Notes: a model not told the origin generated them from the letters alone. DNA of 64,000 nt from a virus (IMGVR_UViG_3300025012_000053:30415-94414); one strand, 5' to 3'. Positions 48,964 to 58,418 are shown, counted from the first letter of the stretch. Translations and numbers: made by a program.

Positions 48964-49307
48964 GTAAGTATTATAAACGAGTGAAAGCCGATAATTACGT
49001 TTTCGGTACAAATATTAACGGTACGGATGAATCAGGAATAATGAGTTTAACAAACCCTCCTGTATTAATATGCCTATGCCCTAAAGATAGATCAAAAGTA
49101 TTACTTGACTCTTTAAATGCCGGGTTTGTCGAAGCAGAGGCGTATGAACGAGAATTTGTAGGGTGGTGGTTTACAAAAGGATTAATGGAATTTGCAATAG
49201 AGGCATTTTCAACCCCAGTGTTGTTTATCAAATTTGCCGAAGGGAGTAAGAAAAAATACACTCTTGGCGAACTGCACGAATATTGGCAGAAGGAGGTAAA
49301 ACAATGA
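48960..49307 (+). CDS. Hypothetical early protein
   Basis: 115 residues, mixed fold (PPVLICLCPKDRSKVLLDSL, FVGWWFTKGLMEFAIEAF). Not recognised. Overlaps the gene before by 4 bp and precedes the helicase by 17 bp. Confidence 0.55.
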   Translation: MSKYYKRVKADNYVFGTNINGTDESGIMSLTNPPVLICLCPKDRSKVLLDSLNAGFVEAEAYEREFVGWWFTKGLMEFAIEAFSTPVLFIKFAEGSKKKYTLGELHEYWQKEVKQ

Positions 49308-49324
49308 ATATAAATAAATAATAT

Positions 49325-51160
49325 ATGGCTGATTTTAAAGATAAAAAAATAAAACCCTTACCATTGATAGATTATGGTAAAGTTCCACCAACTGCAATTG
49401 ATCTTGAAGAAGCCATTCTCGGTGCTTTAATGATTGACGGAGATGCTTATACAAGAGTAGCTTACCTTTTGGATGCTCCTGATAAAATGTATAAAGAAGC
49501 CCATCAAAAGATCCTTGCTGCTATAATAGATCTTCATAAAAATAAAATGGCAATTGACCTTCTTCTTGTTACTGATAAATTAAGAAGTAATAATGAGCTT
49601 GAATCTGTTGGTGGCCCATTATATCTTACTCAGTTAACAAGTAAAATTGTTACATCTGCCAATGTTGAATTTCATTGTATGATCATTACTGATAAATATC
49701 TTTTGCGAGAGTTAATAAGAATAAGTGCAGAAATACAAACAAAAGCATTTGATGAAACTAATGATCCAATGGAAATAGCCCAATGGGCTGAAGAAGAATT
49801 GATGAATAAGTTTGACCTGGATATTGAAGGCAGGGCTACATTTAAAGATGCTCTTTATTCTACTATGATGGATATAACAAATAAAGCAAAAGGTCTTGTT
49901 AGTGCATTCATTAAAACAGGAGATTCAGAAATAGACAGCAAGATATCATTCCGAGCAAGAAGCGGTATTCTTATTGCTGGTGCAGAGAGTTCAGGTAAAA
50001 CTAAATATGTTTCTTATATTGTTAAATCTATCCTGGATAATAATGAAAATGTCCGCGTCCTCTGGTTTTCAATGGAAGATTCAAAAGAACAAATTGTCAG
50101 AAGTTTTATCTCAATGGGATGCAAACTTACTACCAAACAAATGCAGAGTGTAAACTATACAATTAAAGATGACGACTGGACAAGAATAAATGATGCAGTT
50201 AACCAATTTGAAGATTATAACATTGAATTTATTGACCGGGTATGTTCTATTGCTACTATAATGCGTAAATCACGTAGCTACCGGGAAAAACATAAAGAAT
50301 GTCTTTTAGTAATTGTCGTTGACAACCTGGGCCTTATTGAAACAGATTCATTTTATAGAGGCAATGAGAAAGATGATTACCTGGCTGGTAAGCTAAAAGA
50401 TATTTATGATACTACCGAAGCATGTATGTTTATTCTTCATCATATAACAAAAGAGAGTAAAAACAAGCTTAATATCAATGAAGGATACAGACCAAGATCA
50501 GAATATATTAAAGGATCTACCCGTATTCTTGACTATATACAACAGGCTATACTTGTTAATCTTCCGCGTAAATATAAAGATCTTGTCTCTGAAGAAAAGA
50601 AGAAGGCTGAAATGTTTAATGCTAAAGAGATAAAAGGAAAGTTTAATGTAGAAAGATTTAAAAACGAATTCTGGTCTATTAATCCAAAAGGAGATAAAAA
50701 TACTAAAGCAATAACCGATCTGTTTGATAACACCTGGAATGAACTTAAGTTTGTTTGCGGATCCGAAACACTTGATGATGGAATGCCTATCACAGTAGGT
50801 TATCTTATGAGAAAGTATATTGAGTATTCCATATCAATTGATGAAGTAAACCGTAACAGAGAAGTAAAATATCAATCAGAGAAATTCAGTATCTATACAT
50901 TCCTGAACCATAAAAAGTTCAAGGAAGACTATAAACCACAACCAAGTTCAAGGACATTCTATTTATATGGCAATGATATAAGCAGAGCGCAATTTATCCA
51001 AAACCTGTTTATTGCCGAATGTGTAAAAAATAGAGATGGTAGTGATATTGATGACATGAATATTATCCGGTATAATGCCAACCTGGATTATAATATATTT
51101 ATTCCAATGACAGATTCCGGATGGGAAGAACTTAAAAACAGTAATGATGGGAAAAATTAA
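49325..51160 (+). CDS. dnaB: DnaB-family replicative helicase
   Basis: 611 residues. The N-terminal domain (about 20-130: DLEEAILGALMIDGDAY, GGPLYLTQLTSKI) is the DnaB N-domain that contacts primase. The RecA-like core starts near 195 with Walker A GAESSGKT at 219-226 and Walker B VIVVDNLGLIE near 333-343. An extra C-terminal region (about 470-611) is longer than in DnaB and may be phage-specific. It unwinds the fork as a hexamer. No primase is visible in the window. Confidence 0.85.
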   Translation: MADFKDKKIKPLPLIDYGKVPPTAIDLEEAILGALMIDGDAYTRVAYLLDAPDKMYKEAHQKILAAIIDLHKNKMAIDLLLVTDKLRSNNELESVGGPLYLTQLTSKIVTSANVEFHCMIITDKYLLRELIRISAEIQTKAFDETNDPMEIAQWAEEELMNKFDLDIEGRATFKDALYSTMMDITNKAKGLVSAFIKTGDSEIDSKISFRARSGILIAGAESSGKTKYVSYIVKSILDNNENVRVLWFSMEDSKEQIVRSFISMGCKLTTKQMQSVNYTIKDDDWTRINDAVNQFEDYNIEFIDRVCSIATIMRKSRSYREKHKECLLVIVVDNLGLIETDSFYRGNEKDDYLAGKLKDIYDTTEACMFILHHITKESKNKLNINEGYRPRSEYIKGSTRILDYIQQAILVNLPRKYKDLVSEEKKKAEMFNAKEIKGKFNVERFKNEFWSINPKGDKNTKAITDLFDNTWNELKFVCGSETLDDGMPITVGYLMRKYIEYSISIDEVNRNREVKYQSEKFSIYTFLNHKKFKEDYKPQPSSRTFYLYGNDISRAQFIQNLFIAECVKNRDGSDIDDMNIIRYNANLDYNIFIPMTDSGWEELKNSNDGKN

Positions 51161-51377
51161 AGAGTTTTTTCATGATGAAATCGAAAGAGCATCAAGAGAA
51201 ACTGATGACTATGAGTACCAGTATAATAAATGGTGCACTGAACAACAAGAATTAGAAAGACAGAGATATTTTGAAAACCAATTAAAATTTACAAAATGGC
51301 AAAAACTAAGAATTCAATTCAAAGTTTGGAAATTCCAATTCATTTCCATAATATTACGTATCTTTAGAATTGGATAG
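51147..51377 (+). CDS. Small charged protein
   Basis: 76 residues, highly charged helix (EIERASRETDDYEYQYNKW) and a hydrophobic basic C-terminus (FKVWKFQFISIILRIFRIG) that could bind membrane. The start overlaps the helicase end. Not recognised. Confidence 0.55.
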   Translation: MGKIKEFFHDEIERASRETDDYEYQYNKWCTEQQELERQRYFENQLKFTKWQKLRIQFKVWKFQFISIILRIFRIG

Positions 51378-51461
51378 TCGGGGGTAATTGCCTGATAACA
51401 AGGGAAACCAGAACTCCTTTCCAATTCTATTTTTGTTCTGGAATTATTAATAAACTGGAAT

Positions 51462-51968
51462 ATGAAACAAATTACTTTAACTAAAGGAATGTTTGCATTG
51501 GTTGACAATGATGATTATGAATATTTAAATCAATTTAAATGGCAAGTATTTAAAACGCCTTATACTTATTATGCCAGTCGAGCTATTTGGATTAATCAAA
51601 AAGTTATTCATATACTAATGCATAGGGATATAATGAATACACCTATAGGAATGGTATGCGATCATGCATTTCATAATGGATTAGATAATCGTAAATTCAT
51701 TGAAATTGATGATATATTAAAACCTAATTTAAGAAATTGCAGTTCAAGCGATAATCAGAGAAATAAAAAACCAATCGGAAAATCTAAATACATGGGTGTT
51801 TATTTCAATAATTTAAACGGTAAAAAAATATCTATTCAAGCTGCAATAACTATAAATAAAAAAAGAATTTATTTAGGTGTGTTTGAAACTGAAGAACTTG
51901 CTGCAAAAGCATATGATAAAGCAGCAATTAAGTATAAAAATGAGTTTGCTAATTTAAATTTTAAATAA
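51462..51968 (+). CDS. HNH homing endonuclease with AP2 DNA-binding domain
   Basis: 168 residues. N-terminal HNH part (ILMHRDIMNTPIGM, CDHAFHNGLDNRK, LRNCSSSDNQRNKK) and an AP2 domain at about 108-168 (SKYMGVYFN, YLGVFETEELAAKAYDKAA). This pair is typical of free-standing homing genes in phages. It separates the helicase from the SMC-like gene, probably inserted there. An inverted repeat CCAGAAC/GTTCTGG lies at 51408-51441 just upstream. Confidence 0.85.
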   Translation: MKQITLTKGMFALVDNDDYEYLNQFKWQVFKTPYTYYASRAIWINQKVIHILMHRDIMNTPIGMVCDHAFHNGLDNRKFIEIDDILKPNLRNCSSSDNQRNKKPIGKSKYMGVYFNNLNGKKISIQAAITINKKRIYLGVFETEELAAKAYDKAAIKYKNEFANLNFK

Positions 51969-51970
51969 TA

Positions 51971-53467
51971 ATGAAAAACGAAAAAATATCTATAAAATCA
52001 CTTGAAGTACCTATTCTATTTCATAATTACAAACTTCTTCAAGACAAAGAATTTGTTCTGAAAGGATCGAACATTTATTTTGTTCAAGGTCCAAACAAAG
52101 TTGGTAAAACTTCATTTCTTAAGGCTCTTACAAGTCTTATGATAGCAAATGATGATACTCCTGATAAAGTAACACGTGGTAGTGATGAAGCAGAAGGATA
52201 TTATGAGACAACTATTCCTGCAGCCGATGGAGAACTTCTTACTATCCGTCATGAGTTTACTGCAGATGGTAAAGGTAAATTCTTTGCAATAAAAGAAGAT
52301 GGCACAAAGATATCACAAGTAACTGAGATACGTAGATTGTTTAACTATACTCCTATCAATGTAAATGAATTCTTTGCATGGAGTAATTCAGCTGAAGGAA
52401 GAAGAAAACAAAGAGATGTAATCCTTAAACTTCTTACTGATACTGACAGGAAAGCATTTAATGATCTTGATCTCCTTGAGACAGGTTATTATAATGAAAG
52501 AACTGAAGTAAACAAAAAAGTTGAAACAGCTGAAAGTACTATCAAATCTATTGTTCTCAATAAGGAAGATGAAGCATTAATTCCCAGGGAAAAAGAGGCA
52601 AGAGATCTTATTACTCTTTATCGAAACATAATAGATCTGAGAAAATCAAATAAACCTATTCAGGAAAAGATTAATGATCTTAAGTTACGAAAAGAAAGAC
52701 TTGAATTTGATCTTAAATATATCAATGAAGAAATTGGGAAGGGAGAAGAAGCTATCAAAGAAGGAAATAAAGCTGTTGAGAAATATAATAATCTTACAGA
52801 TGAAGATCTGGCATTAAAACTTGAGAAAGGAAATGAGATCATAACTAAGATTACATCACTGTCAACTAAAACTGATCTTAAAAAAGAATGGCAGGTAAAG
52901 TTTGACGAAAACAAAAAGAAAAGTGAAGAAATAACTATGGGGATCAATAATTGCAGGGATTCTAAAGCTGCTATTGTTTCCGGATCCGATCTTCCTGTAG
53001 AAAACATATCATTCGATGATGGATTTCTTACTATTGATGGTTATCAGTTTAAAGAAAATCAGATATGTGAGAGTGATGCAGTTCTTATTCTTGCCAATAT
53101 CCTTGCAAAGATTAATCCTGGACCTATTCAGATCATAGGTGATGCAAGTATCCTTGATTCAGTTAAACTTGACATGCTTAATGATATAGCAGAAGCAAAC
53201 AATAAGGTTATGTTTGTTGATGAAGTTGTAAGAAATGCAAATGATATGGTTGTGGTAGGTTATGAAGACCTTGTTAAAGCAGATATGGAAAGCAATTTCA
53301 AAAAGCTTGATGGAAAGGGAAAGAAGAAAGAACCAAAACCAAAAAAAGAAGTAAAGGTTGAAAAAGATCTTACTGAACCAACAGCAAAGGATATTTACGA
53401 TAATAATCCTAATGAAGATAAAACGCCAGAGGGTGGTGAAAATGAAGAACCTTCAACATTATTTTAG
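51971..53467 (+). CDS. SMC/Rad50-like ATPase
   Basis: 498 residues. Walker A GPNKVGKTS at 40-48, a coiled coil at about 185-300 (EARDLITLYRNIIDLRKSNK, EKINDLKLRKERLEFDL), then a C-terminal lobe with IIGDASILDSV and NNKVMFVDEVV in the Walker B place. A charged tail rich in Lys, Pro and Glu ends it. It is shorter than SbcC. With the OB-fold protein and nuclease next door it suggests a DNA end-processing complex. Confidence 0.75.
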   Translation: MKNEKISIKSLEVPILFHNYKLLQDKEFVLKGSNIYFVQGPNKVGKTSFLKALTSLMIANDDTPDKVTRGSDEAEGYYETTIPAADGELLTIRHEFTADGKGKFFAIKEDGTKISQVTEIRRLFNYTPINVNEFFAWSNSAEGRRKQRDVILKLLTDTDRKAFNDLDLLETGYYNERTEVNKKVETAESTIKSIVLNKEDEALIPREKEARDLITLYRNIIDLRKSNKPIQEKINDLKLRKERLEFDLKYINEEIGKGEEAIKEGNKAVEKYNNLTDEDLALKLEKGNEIITKITSLSTKTDLKKEWQVKFDENKKKSEEITMGINNCRDSKAAIVSGSDLPVENISFDDGFLTIDGYQFKENQICESDAVLILANILAKINPGPIQIIGDASILDSVKLDMLNDIAEANNKVMFVDEVVRNANDMVVVGYEDLVKADMESNFKKLDGKGKKKEPKPKKEVKVEKDLTEPTAKDIYDNNPNEDKTPEGGENEEPSTLF

Positions 53468-53491
53468 TATTAATTAAAAGCCGAAAAGCAA

Positions 53492-54115
53492 ATGGCAACA
53501 CTAACAGAAAAAACCGGTAAACCGGTAAGTATTGAATGGAACCGTGAATGGGAAGGACCCAATGGAACAGTTCATTATTTCGACATCGAATTTGATGATG
53601 ATGATTTAACTAAAGGTCAGTTCTCAACAACGAAAAAGAACCAGACTAAGTTCACTATCGGAAAAGAAGTGAAGTTTACCACAGAAGTAAAGACTAATAC
53701 ACGTGGTGAATATTTTAAGATTGACATAGCAAAAGATCCTAACGCAGGTAAAGGTGGTACAGGAGGGGGCAATAGAGGCTCAGGAAGCCACATGAGTCCA
53801 GAAGTGGAAGCAAGTATCACAGCAAGTGTATGTCTTGATTCAGCTGCTATATGTATCCTTAAAACAGGTAAAGCAGATCAGGTGAAAGAAGATCTTGTTG
53901 CTTTACATGCAATAGCCAATAAATTCTTTAAACATATCATGGAGAAAAGTAATGGTGATCGCCAACTTTCTATTAACTATCAAAGCCGGCTTAAAGAGGT
54001 TGTTGGTACACTTATGGATTATCCAAGCCTTAATATTAAGAGTACAGATGATATTCTCAGATATGTCGATCTTGAAGTTTCATTCCTACAAATGAAAATG
54101 ACACAGGCAAAATGA
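53492..54115 (+). CDS. OB-fold ssDNA-binding-like protein with helical domain
   Basis: 207 residues. Residues 1-80 are beta-rich like a short OB fold (VSIEWNREWEGPNGTVHYFD, FTIGKEVKFTTEVKTNTRG). A Gly-rich linker (GKGGTGGGNRGSGS) joins a helical domain (SPEVEASITASVCLDSAAIC). It overlaps the nuclease gene by 4 bp. Probably a recombination mediator or SSB. Confidence 0.6.
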   Translation: MATLTEKTGKPVSIEWNREWEGPNGTVHYFDIEFDDDDLTKGQFSTTKKNQTKFTIGKEVKFTTEVKTNTRGEYFKIDIAKDPNAGKGGTGGGNRGSGSHMSPEVEASITASVCLDSAAICILKTGKADQVKEDLVALHAIANKFFKHIMEKSNGDRQLSINYQSRLKEVVGTLMDYPSLNIKSTDDILRYVDLEVSFLQMKMTQAK

Positions 54116-55044
54116 ACTTCCACGATTTTCCTATAAACCAGTCCATAATACGGACATTTCTGCATAATGGAGAAGAAAAGGAGTATTGTTTCAGAAGGAT
54201 CTATATTACTAAAATAAAAAGATCCCTGAAAGAAGTTCCTTCTGATCCTATGCTTTATGGTAAGTACTTCGAAACAAAGTGTCTTGGCAAAAGTTCAGGA
54301 TATGATGTTAAAGATCTTCCACGAAAGAAACTTACCAAAAAGATGGAAGCAGAAAATGCAGTACGGAAAGCAGAAGGGAAACCTTTGCTTCCTGGAGAAA
54401 AGTACCTTGATCATATCAGGGTTGATGATCAGATAAACAGGTTTAATGCTCTTATAAAACAACATAAGATTATAATAGCTGATCATAATGTTCAGGTACC
54501 TATACTTACAGTATGGGATCAGGATCCTGATGTACTACTAAGTGCAGAGCTTGATGTATTTCCTACCACTATACTTATTAAGTTAAAAGATGATGTGGAA
54601 CCAAGGCTTTATGCTGCTATTATCGATCTTAAGCTTACTGCAGATATAAATGCTACATATGGAGATTACTGTTATGGTAGTCCCCAATACCTGGATCTTA
54701 TTCAGGCTAAGATGTATCATTATGTGGTTCGGAACATCAACAAGAAGTTTAATCCTACATTATCCGGGTTGATAACAAATACAATACAAAGTCTTATTGA
54801 TAAGAATCTTATTGTATTTCTGTTATGGGTCTTCGGATATAAAAAAGATGTCCTTGAAGATAAATTCATTGATGTCTCCTGGGATAAAACAAAAGAAGCA
54901 GAATTACATGAGAGTATCCGTAAAACAGTAAGTAGCCTGGAAGCAGGTGAAAAACTCGATTGGCCAACAAACCCGGTATTTCATCTATGTAAATCATGTC
55001 CCTGGTTTGCTTGTCCAGACCGTGTTCGTATACAAACAGTTTAA
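54112..55044 (+). CDS. PD-(D/E)XK nuclease, Cas4/RecB-like with Cys cluster
   Basis: 310 residues. The nuclease motifs are in order: YGKYFET (G50, E54), SAELDVF (D148), IIDLK (D172, K174) and QAKMYHYVV (motif with Q198). C293, C296 and C301 near the end plus C26 near the start match the four-Cys iron-sulfur pattern of Cas4/AddB-type nucleases. It probably trims DNA ends with the neighbouring ATPase. Confidence 0.8.
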   Translation: MNFHDFPINQSIIRTFLHNGEEKEYCFRRIYITKIKRSLKEVPSDPMLYGKYFETKCLGKSSGYDVKDLPRKKLTKKMEAENAVRKAEGKPLLPGEKYLDHIRVDDQINRFNALIKQHKIIIADHNVQVPILTVWDQDPDVLLSAELDVFPTTILIKLKDDVEPRLYAAIIDLKLTADINATYGDYCYGSPQYLDLIQAKMYHYVVRNINKKFNPTLSGLITNTIQSLIDKNLIVFLLWVFGYKKDVLEDKFIDVSWDKTKEAELHESIRKTVSSLEAGEKLDWPTNPVFHLCKSCPWFACPDRVRIQTV

Positions 55045-55058
55045 TTAAATCATTTAAT

Positions 55059-55238
55059 ATGGAAAACGTAAAGTTTGAAAAGAAAGGAAACATCCTTACA
55101 ATTACTGTAGATTTATCAGTAAAAGGATCTCCAAGTAAATCAGGTAAAAGTATTGTTCTTGCCTCAACTCTTGGAAACAAAAAAGTTGATGGTACAGAAG
55201 ATACATTTATTGGATTGAATGTCTATAAGACAAGATAA
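55059..55238 (+). CDS. Small beta protein
   Basis: 59 residues from the ATG at 55059. A longer reading would start inside the nuclease gene. MENVKFEKKGNILTITVDLS then PSKSGKSIVLASTLGN reads like a small beta fold found in Bacteroidetes phages. Function unknown. Confidence 0.6.
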   Translation: MENVKFEKKGNILTITVDLSVKGSPSKSGKSIVLASTLGNKKVDGTEDTFIGLNVYKTR

Positions 55239-55300
55239 TATGTCCTCAATAGAGGATTAGCCCCGGAGAGTTTTTAGATTACAAGAGTGAAATATGGTTG

Positions 55301-55340
55301 GAAGGGATGTTACTACCGAGGCGGCATCCCTTCTTTTTTT
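55301..55340 (+). terminator. Terminator after the recombination genes
   Basis: GAAGGGATG pairs with CATCCCTTC (9 bp, 15-nt loop) and seven T follow. A smaller hairpin TCCTC-AATA-GAGGA lies upstream at 55243-55256. Confidence 0.8.
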
Positions 55341-55359
55341 ATTAACTAAACCAATTAAA

Positions 55360-55830
55360 ATGTCAAATAAACTATGTTCTGAACCTGGCTGTATTCAACC
55401 TCTTTATGCAAGAGGATGGTGTATAAACCATTATAAACAGAAATATCTTAAGCCTAAAGAGGATAAAAAGGTTAAAAAGACCTATGTAATACCACACAGG
55501 ACAGAAGATCGTGCAAAAGAAGAGCGACAGTATTCCATAGACAGAAAGTTGTTTATAGAGGACGAAAGAGCTAAAGATCCACAGGGAAGAATATTCTGTA
55601 TCTTTTGTCAGGGAGAAATAGGAAAAGAACCTGATTGTCATCATCTGGATGGAAGAGATGAAGATAAACTACTCAATAAAGATGACTGGTCGCTGGCACA
55701 TCATAAGTGCCATATGGATTATGATTCTATGCCATGGAGAAAATTAATATGGTGGATGGATTATATTAAAAATATTAAGATCTCACATCCACATATTTAT
55801 CAAAAAGAATTAAGAAAAATGGAAAAATGA
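55360..55830 (+). CDS. HNH-type zinc protein
   Basis: 156 residues from the ATG at 55360. An ATG at 55294 would run through the terminator and is rejected. CSEPGCIQPLYARGWCINHY is a Cys3-His zinc motif, CIFCQGEIGKEPDCHHLDGR and HHKCHMDY form the HNH core. Such proteins cut or nick DNA. It overlaps the next gene by 4 bp. Confidence 0.7.
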   Translation: MSNKLCSEPGCIQPLYARGWCINHYKQKYLKPKEDKKVKKTYVIPHRTEDRAKEERQYSIDRKLFIEDERAKDPQGRIFCIFCQGEIGKEPDCHHLDGRDEDKLLNKDDWSLAHHKCHMDYDSMPWRKLIWWMDYIKNIKISHPHIYQKELRKMEK

Positions 55831-56612
55831 AAGACGATATATTAAAATTTCGTAAGATCTATACGATTCTTACAAAAGAAAAAGGTAAACAAAAAAAGTA
55901 TGTTTATCATGAAATGAGTATATCTGAACCATCATTAGTAAAGATTTTAACAGCTGATCTTAATGATCTCAAAGGACTAAGAGCATCCACTCTTGGAGTA
56001 ATTCAGGACTTTAATAAAAGACATATGGATGATTTCAATTATTCAGGAATCAAATCTATTACTGAACCAGTATCAAAAGAAACATCTACTGCCAGGTTAG
56101 AGTTTATGGAAAATAATAAGAAAAAAGATCCTGAACCTATAATATTACCTCTAAAAATAATGGAAATTGATGAAACAATTACCGGACAAAGAGTACATTG
56201 GGTAAGAATTTTAGTTTCAGATACTCTTGGAAGCGCAGAAATAACCAGGTTATATTGGGAAGTTCCATGGACATTAAGACTTAAATATAACTGGTATTTC
56301 AAATACAGAGCTGCGCTTCTTCAGGTACAAAATCCTAAGAAATATGTTGAAATGACATGGGGTAACTTTTCAAAACTTTCTCCTAAAGAAAAAAAACTAC
56401 ATGATCTTAAAAATAAAATTATTGCCAAAAAGAGAAAAATAACTGAGTTCACAAACAAATTTAATTATGTTAAGCAACAATGGAACGAATTATTTCCTAT
56501 TGAAGATGATCCTCAATATAACAATGTAATTGCAAAACTCGAAAGATTAAAATGTGAATTAATCAGTTTTGAAAAAGAATTTGAAAAAACTGAATCAGAT
56601 GAAACAACTTGA
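55827..56612 (+). CDS. Hypothetical protein with helical C-terminus
   Basis: 261 residues. A mixed-fold N-terminal part, then a long basic coiled-coil-like helix (LHDLKNKIIAKKRKITEFTN). Not recognised. Confidence 0.6.
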   Translation: MKDDILKFRKIYTILTKEKGKQKKYVYHEMSISEPSLVKILTADLNDLKGLRASTLGVIQDFNKRHMDDFNYSGIKSITEPVSKETSTARLEFMENNKKKDPEPIILPLKIMEIDETITGQRVHWVRILVSDTLGSAEITRLYWEVPWTLRLKYNWYFKYRAALLQVQNPKKYVEMTWGNFSKLSPKEKKLHDLKNKIIAKKRKITEFTNKFNYVKQQWNELFPIEDDPQYNNVIAKLERLKCELISFEKEFEKTESDETT

Positions 56613-57042
56613 AAAAGAAGAATGGGATCGACAACTCATTGATTTTATCAACAAAAATCCCATTCCAGAAGAACCTATTATTCCACTAGAAATCACATTC
56701 CCTTTCATGATGGTGTACTATCGTAAAAAACTATCTCTGCGTAATCATAATTATTTACTTGCAGTAGCAATATTTTCAATAGCTGATTATGCATCGAGTA
56801 AGAGAAGTATTGTTCATAAAGGTTGGGCCACTCCTACTTTAATGTTTGATCTACCAGAATTCATGAAAGATGATCATCTTAACAATAGATATATCTATTA
56901 TAAATTTCATGATTGGAACAGCATTGAACATATCTTAAGTGTTCAGGATAAGTTACTTATTCCTAATATGGAAGAATTATTTCCATGTAATAAATTGGTT
57001 AAACTGAGAGAAAAAAACGGACAATATAAATTTATCATATGA
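56599..57042 (+). CDS. Hypothetical protein
   Basis: 147 residues from the ATG at 56599, which overlaps the previous gene by 14 bp. Aromatic-rich (FPFMMVYYRKKLSLRNHNYL, YIYYKFHDWNSIEHIL). Not recognised. Confidence 0.55.
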   Translation: MKQLEKEEWDRQLIDFINKNPIPEEPIIPLEITFPFMMVYYRKKLSLRNHNYLLAVAIFSIADYASSKRSIVHKGWATPTLMFDLPEFMKDDHLNNRYIYYKFHDWNSIEHILSVQDKLLIPNMEELFPCNKLVKLREKNGQYKFII

Positions 57043-57278
57043 AATATTATTTTGGTATATATGTCGATTATATAGATGCAAATCGACCACGAATAGCACA
57101 GGTAATGACATCTGTTGATGATCTTAGTTGTGAAATGCTTGCAGATCCGGGATTAATAACATTCTATTTCTCAGAAAAAAGAAGATGCAGAGAACATATT
57201 CATCATCTTGCAAGACTTCATAACTGTAAATTCATTGAATTTGGTTGGGGTAAATATCAATTAATAAAAATCAGATGA
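57039..57278 (+). CDS. Small hypothetical protein
   Basis: 79 residues. YYFGIYVDYIDANRPRIAQV and the His-rich segment EHIHHLARLHNC are notable. Not recognised. Overlaps both neighbours by 4 bp. Confidence 0.55.
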   Translation: MKYYFGIYVDYIDANRPRIAQVMTSVDDLSCEMLADPGLITFYFSEKRRCREHIHHLARLHNCKFIEFGWGKYQLIKIR

Positions 57279-57514
57279 ATAAAAACGAACAGATTGCTCT
57301 TACAAGAGCAATAACAAAAGATATTACTGATTATATGGTTGAAAAACTTGAGAAAGGAAGTGTTCCTGAAAACTGGGATGGCTTTGAAATAAGACATTGG
57401 CTACAAAAAATTGTAGAAAGAGAAAATCTATGATCTGATAAATTCCGTAGAAAAACTTATCGTAAAAGGATACGTGATTGTGAAAACACTATCATTGTTA
57501 ATAATCTCTATTAA
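57275..57514 (+). pseudogene. Small gene interrupted by TGA
   Basis: ATG at 57275 in an ATGA overlap, 52 codons, then TGA at 57431-57433. The same frame stays open for 26 codons (SDKFRRKTYRKRIRDCENTI) before TAA. Joined it would be a 78-residue helical basic protein. Truncation by a single nonsense change is likely. Confidence 0.55.
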
Positions 57515-57537
57515 TTTTGTATATTTAACGTATGATA

Positions 57538-57849
57538 ATGAGTCAGATATTAGAATTTGATTGCCGGTCTATTTGTCAGGGAAGGAGATGTCCATATCTC
57601 CATCCTGGCAAAGACCTCAAAATAAACAAAACAATTAAGATGTTTATCTGCAAGGATAAAAACTTAGTGATTGTACCAGAAATACTTGATCCGGGAAAAC
57701 CATCTGAAAAGATAATAATCGTAGGACCCTTTAATAGTTGTATTCAGATGAGAAAGCTTCAATCTGAAGGATTAGCTCAATGGGCCGAAGCATCAATAAA
57801 TCCTGATGGAACTATAACACATTGGAATCCACCATTAAATATAATTTGA
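57538..57849 (+). CDS. Small Cys-containing protein
   Basis: 103 residues. Start at 57538 chosen over an ATG two codons earlier. CRSICQGRRCPYLHPG may bind zinc. A TAATTTTG (-7-like) lies at 57512-57519 without a -33 partner. Not recognised. Confidence 0.5.
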   Translation: MSQILEFDCRSICQGRRCPYLHPGKDLKINKTIKMFICKDKNLVIVPEILDPGKPSEKIIIVGPFNSCIQMRKLQSEGLAQWAEASINPDGTITHWNPPLNII

Positions 57850-57850
57850 T

Positions 57851-57970
57851 ATGGTAAAATTAAATCCTTTGACAATAATTACTTTGATAGTTTTTGGAGT
57901 AATAGCTTTATTTGTTTTCGCCTGGATAGTTGTTGAACTTTATAATAAGTATTATGATCAGGACATTTGA
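57851..57970 (+). CDS. Tiny single-span membrane protein
   Basis: 39 residues, one membrane segment (TIITLIVFGVIALFVFAWIV) and a polar tail. ATG at 57851, 1 bp after the previous stop, and overlap with the next gene. Such tiny membrane proteins in phages include lysis and exclusion factors. Confidence 0.5.
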   Translation: MVKLNPLTIITLIVFGVIALFVFAWIVVELYNKYYDQDI

Positions 57971-58418
57971 AGACTATACTTCTGAATTAACAGAAGATGA
58001 GGCAAATTATATCATGCCAAGAATTTTAAAGATACTTACTCTTGCAATAGGCAAGGATAAGGCGGTTAAAAATGATCAAATTCTAAAAGATATAAATGTT
58101 TTAAATCCTATGTATAAACCGGATAATGAAGATCCTGATCTTTCATGGATAATTAAAACAAGACCAGCAAGGATAAGACATATGATACATATACTCCGGG
58201 TAACAGATACTATCCCTTTCCTTGTAGCTACAGCTGTAGGGTACTTTATCTCTAATGAGAAAGAGGAAATAGAGAATTACATAGGAAGTATTGATGACCG
58301 GTTAAGATCGATCTACCAGATCCGCAGAGCCCTTAAACGTCAAATGAAAGAATGGGGGAAGAAGCCTGAAGGAATACAAAGACAAATATCATTCGCTAAT
58401 GGTGAATTAACCTATTAA
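57954..58418 (+). CDS. Hypothetical helical protein
   Basis: 154 residues from the ATG at 57954. The region DLSWIIKTRPARIRHMIHIL and a hydrophobic segment (IPFLVATAVGYFI) look like a winged helix-type replication accessory. No firm family. It precedes RusA by 2 bp. Confidence 0.5.
   Translation: MIRTFEDYTSELTEDEANYIMPRILKILTLAIGKDKAVKNDQILKDINVLNPMYKPDNEDPDLSWIIKTRPARIRHMIHILRVTDTIPFLVATAVGYFISNEKEEIENYIGSIDDRLRSIYQIRRALKRQMKEWGKKPEGIQRQISFANGELTY

Noticed and set aside
49325-51160. Fused primase-helicase
   Set aside because: The N-terminal part matches the DnaB N-domain, with no zinc-binding or TOPRIM motifs.
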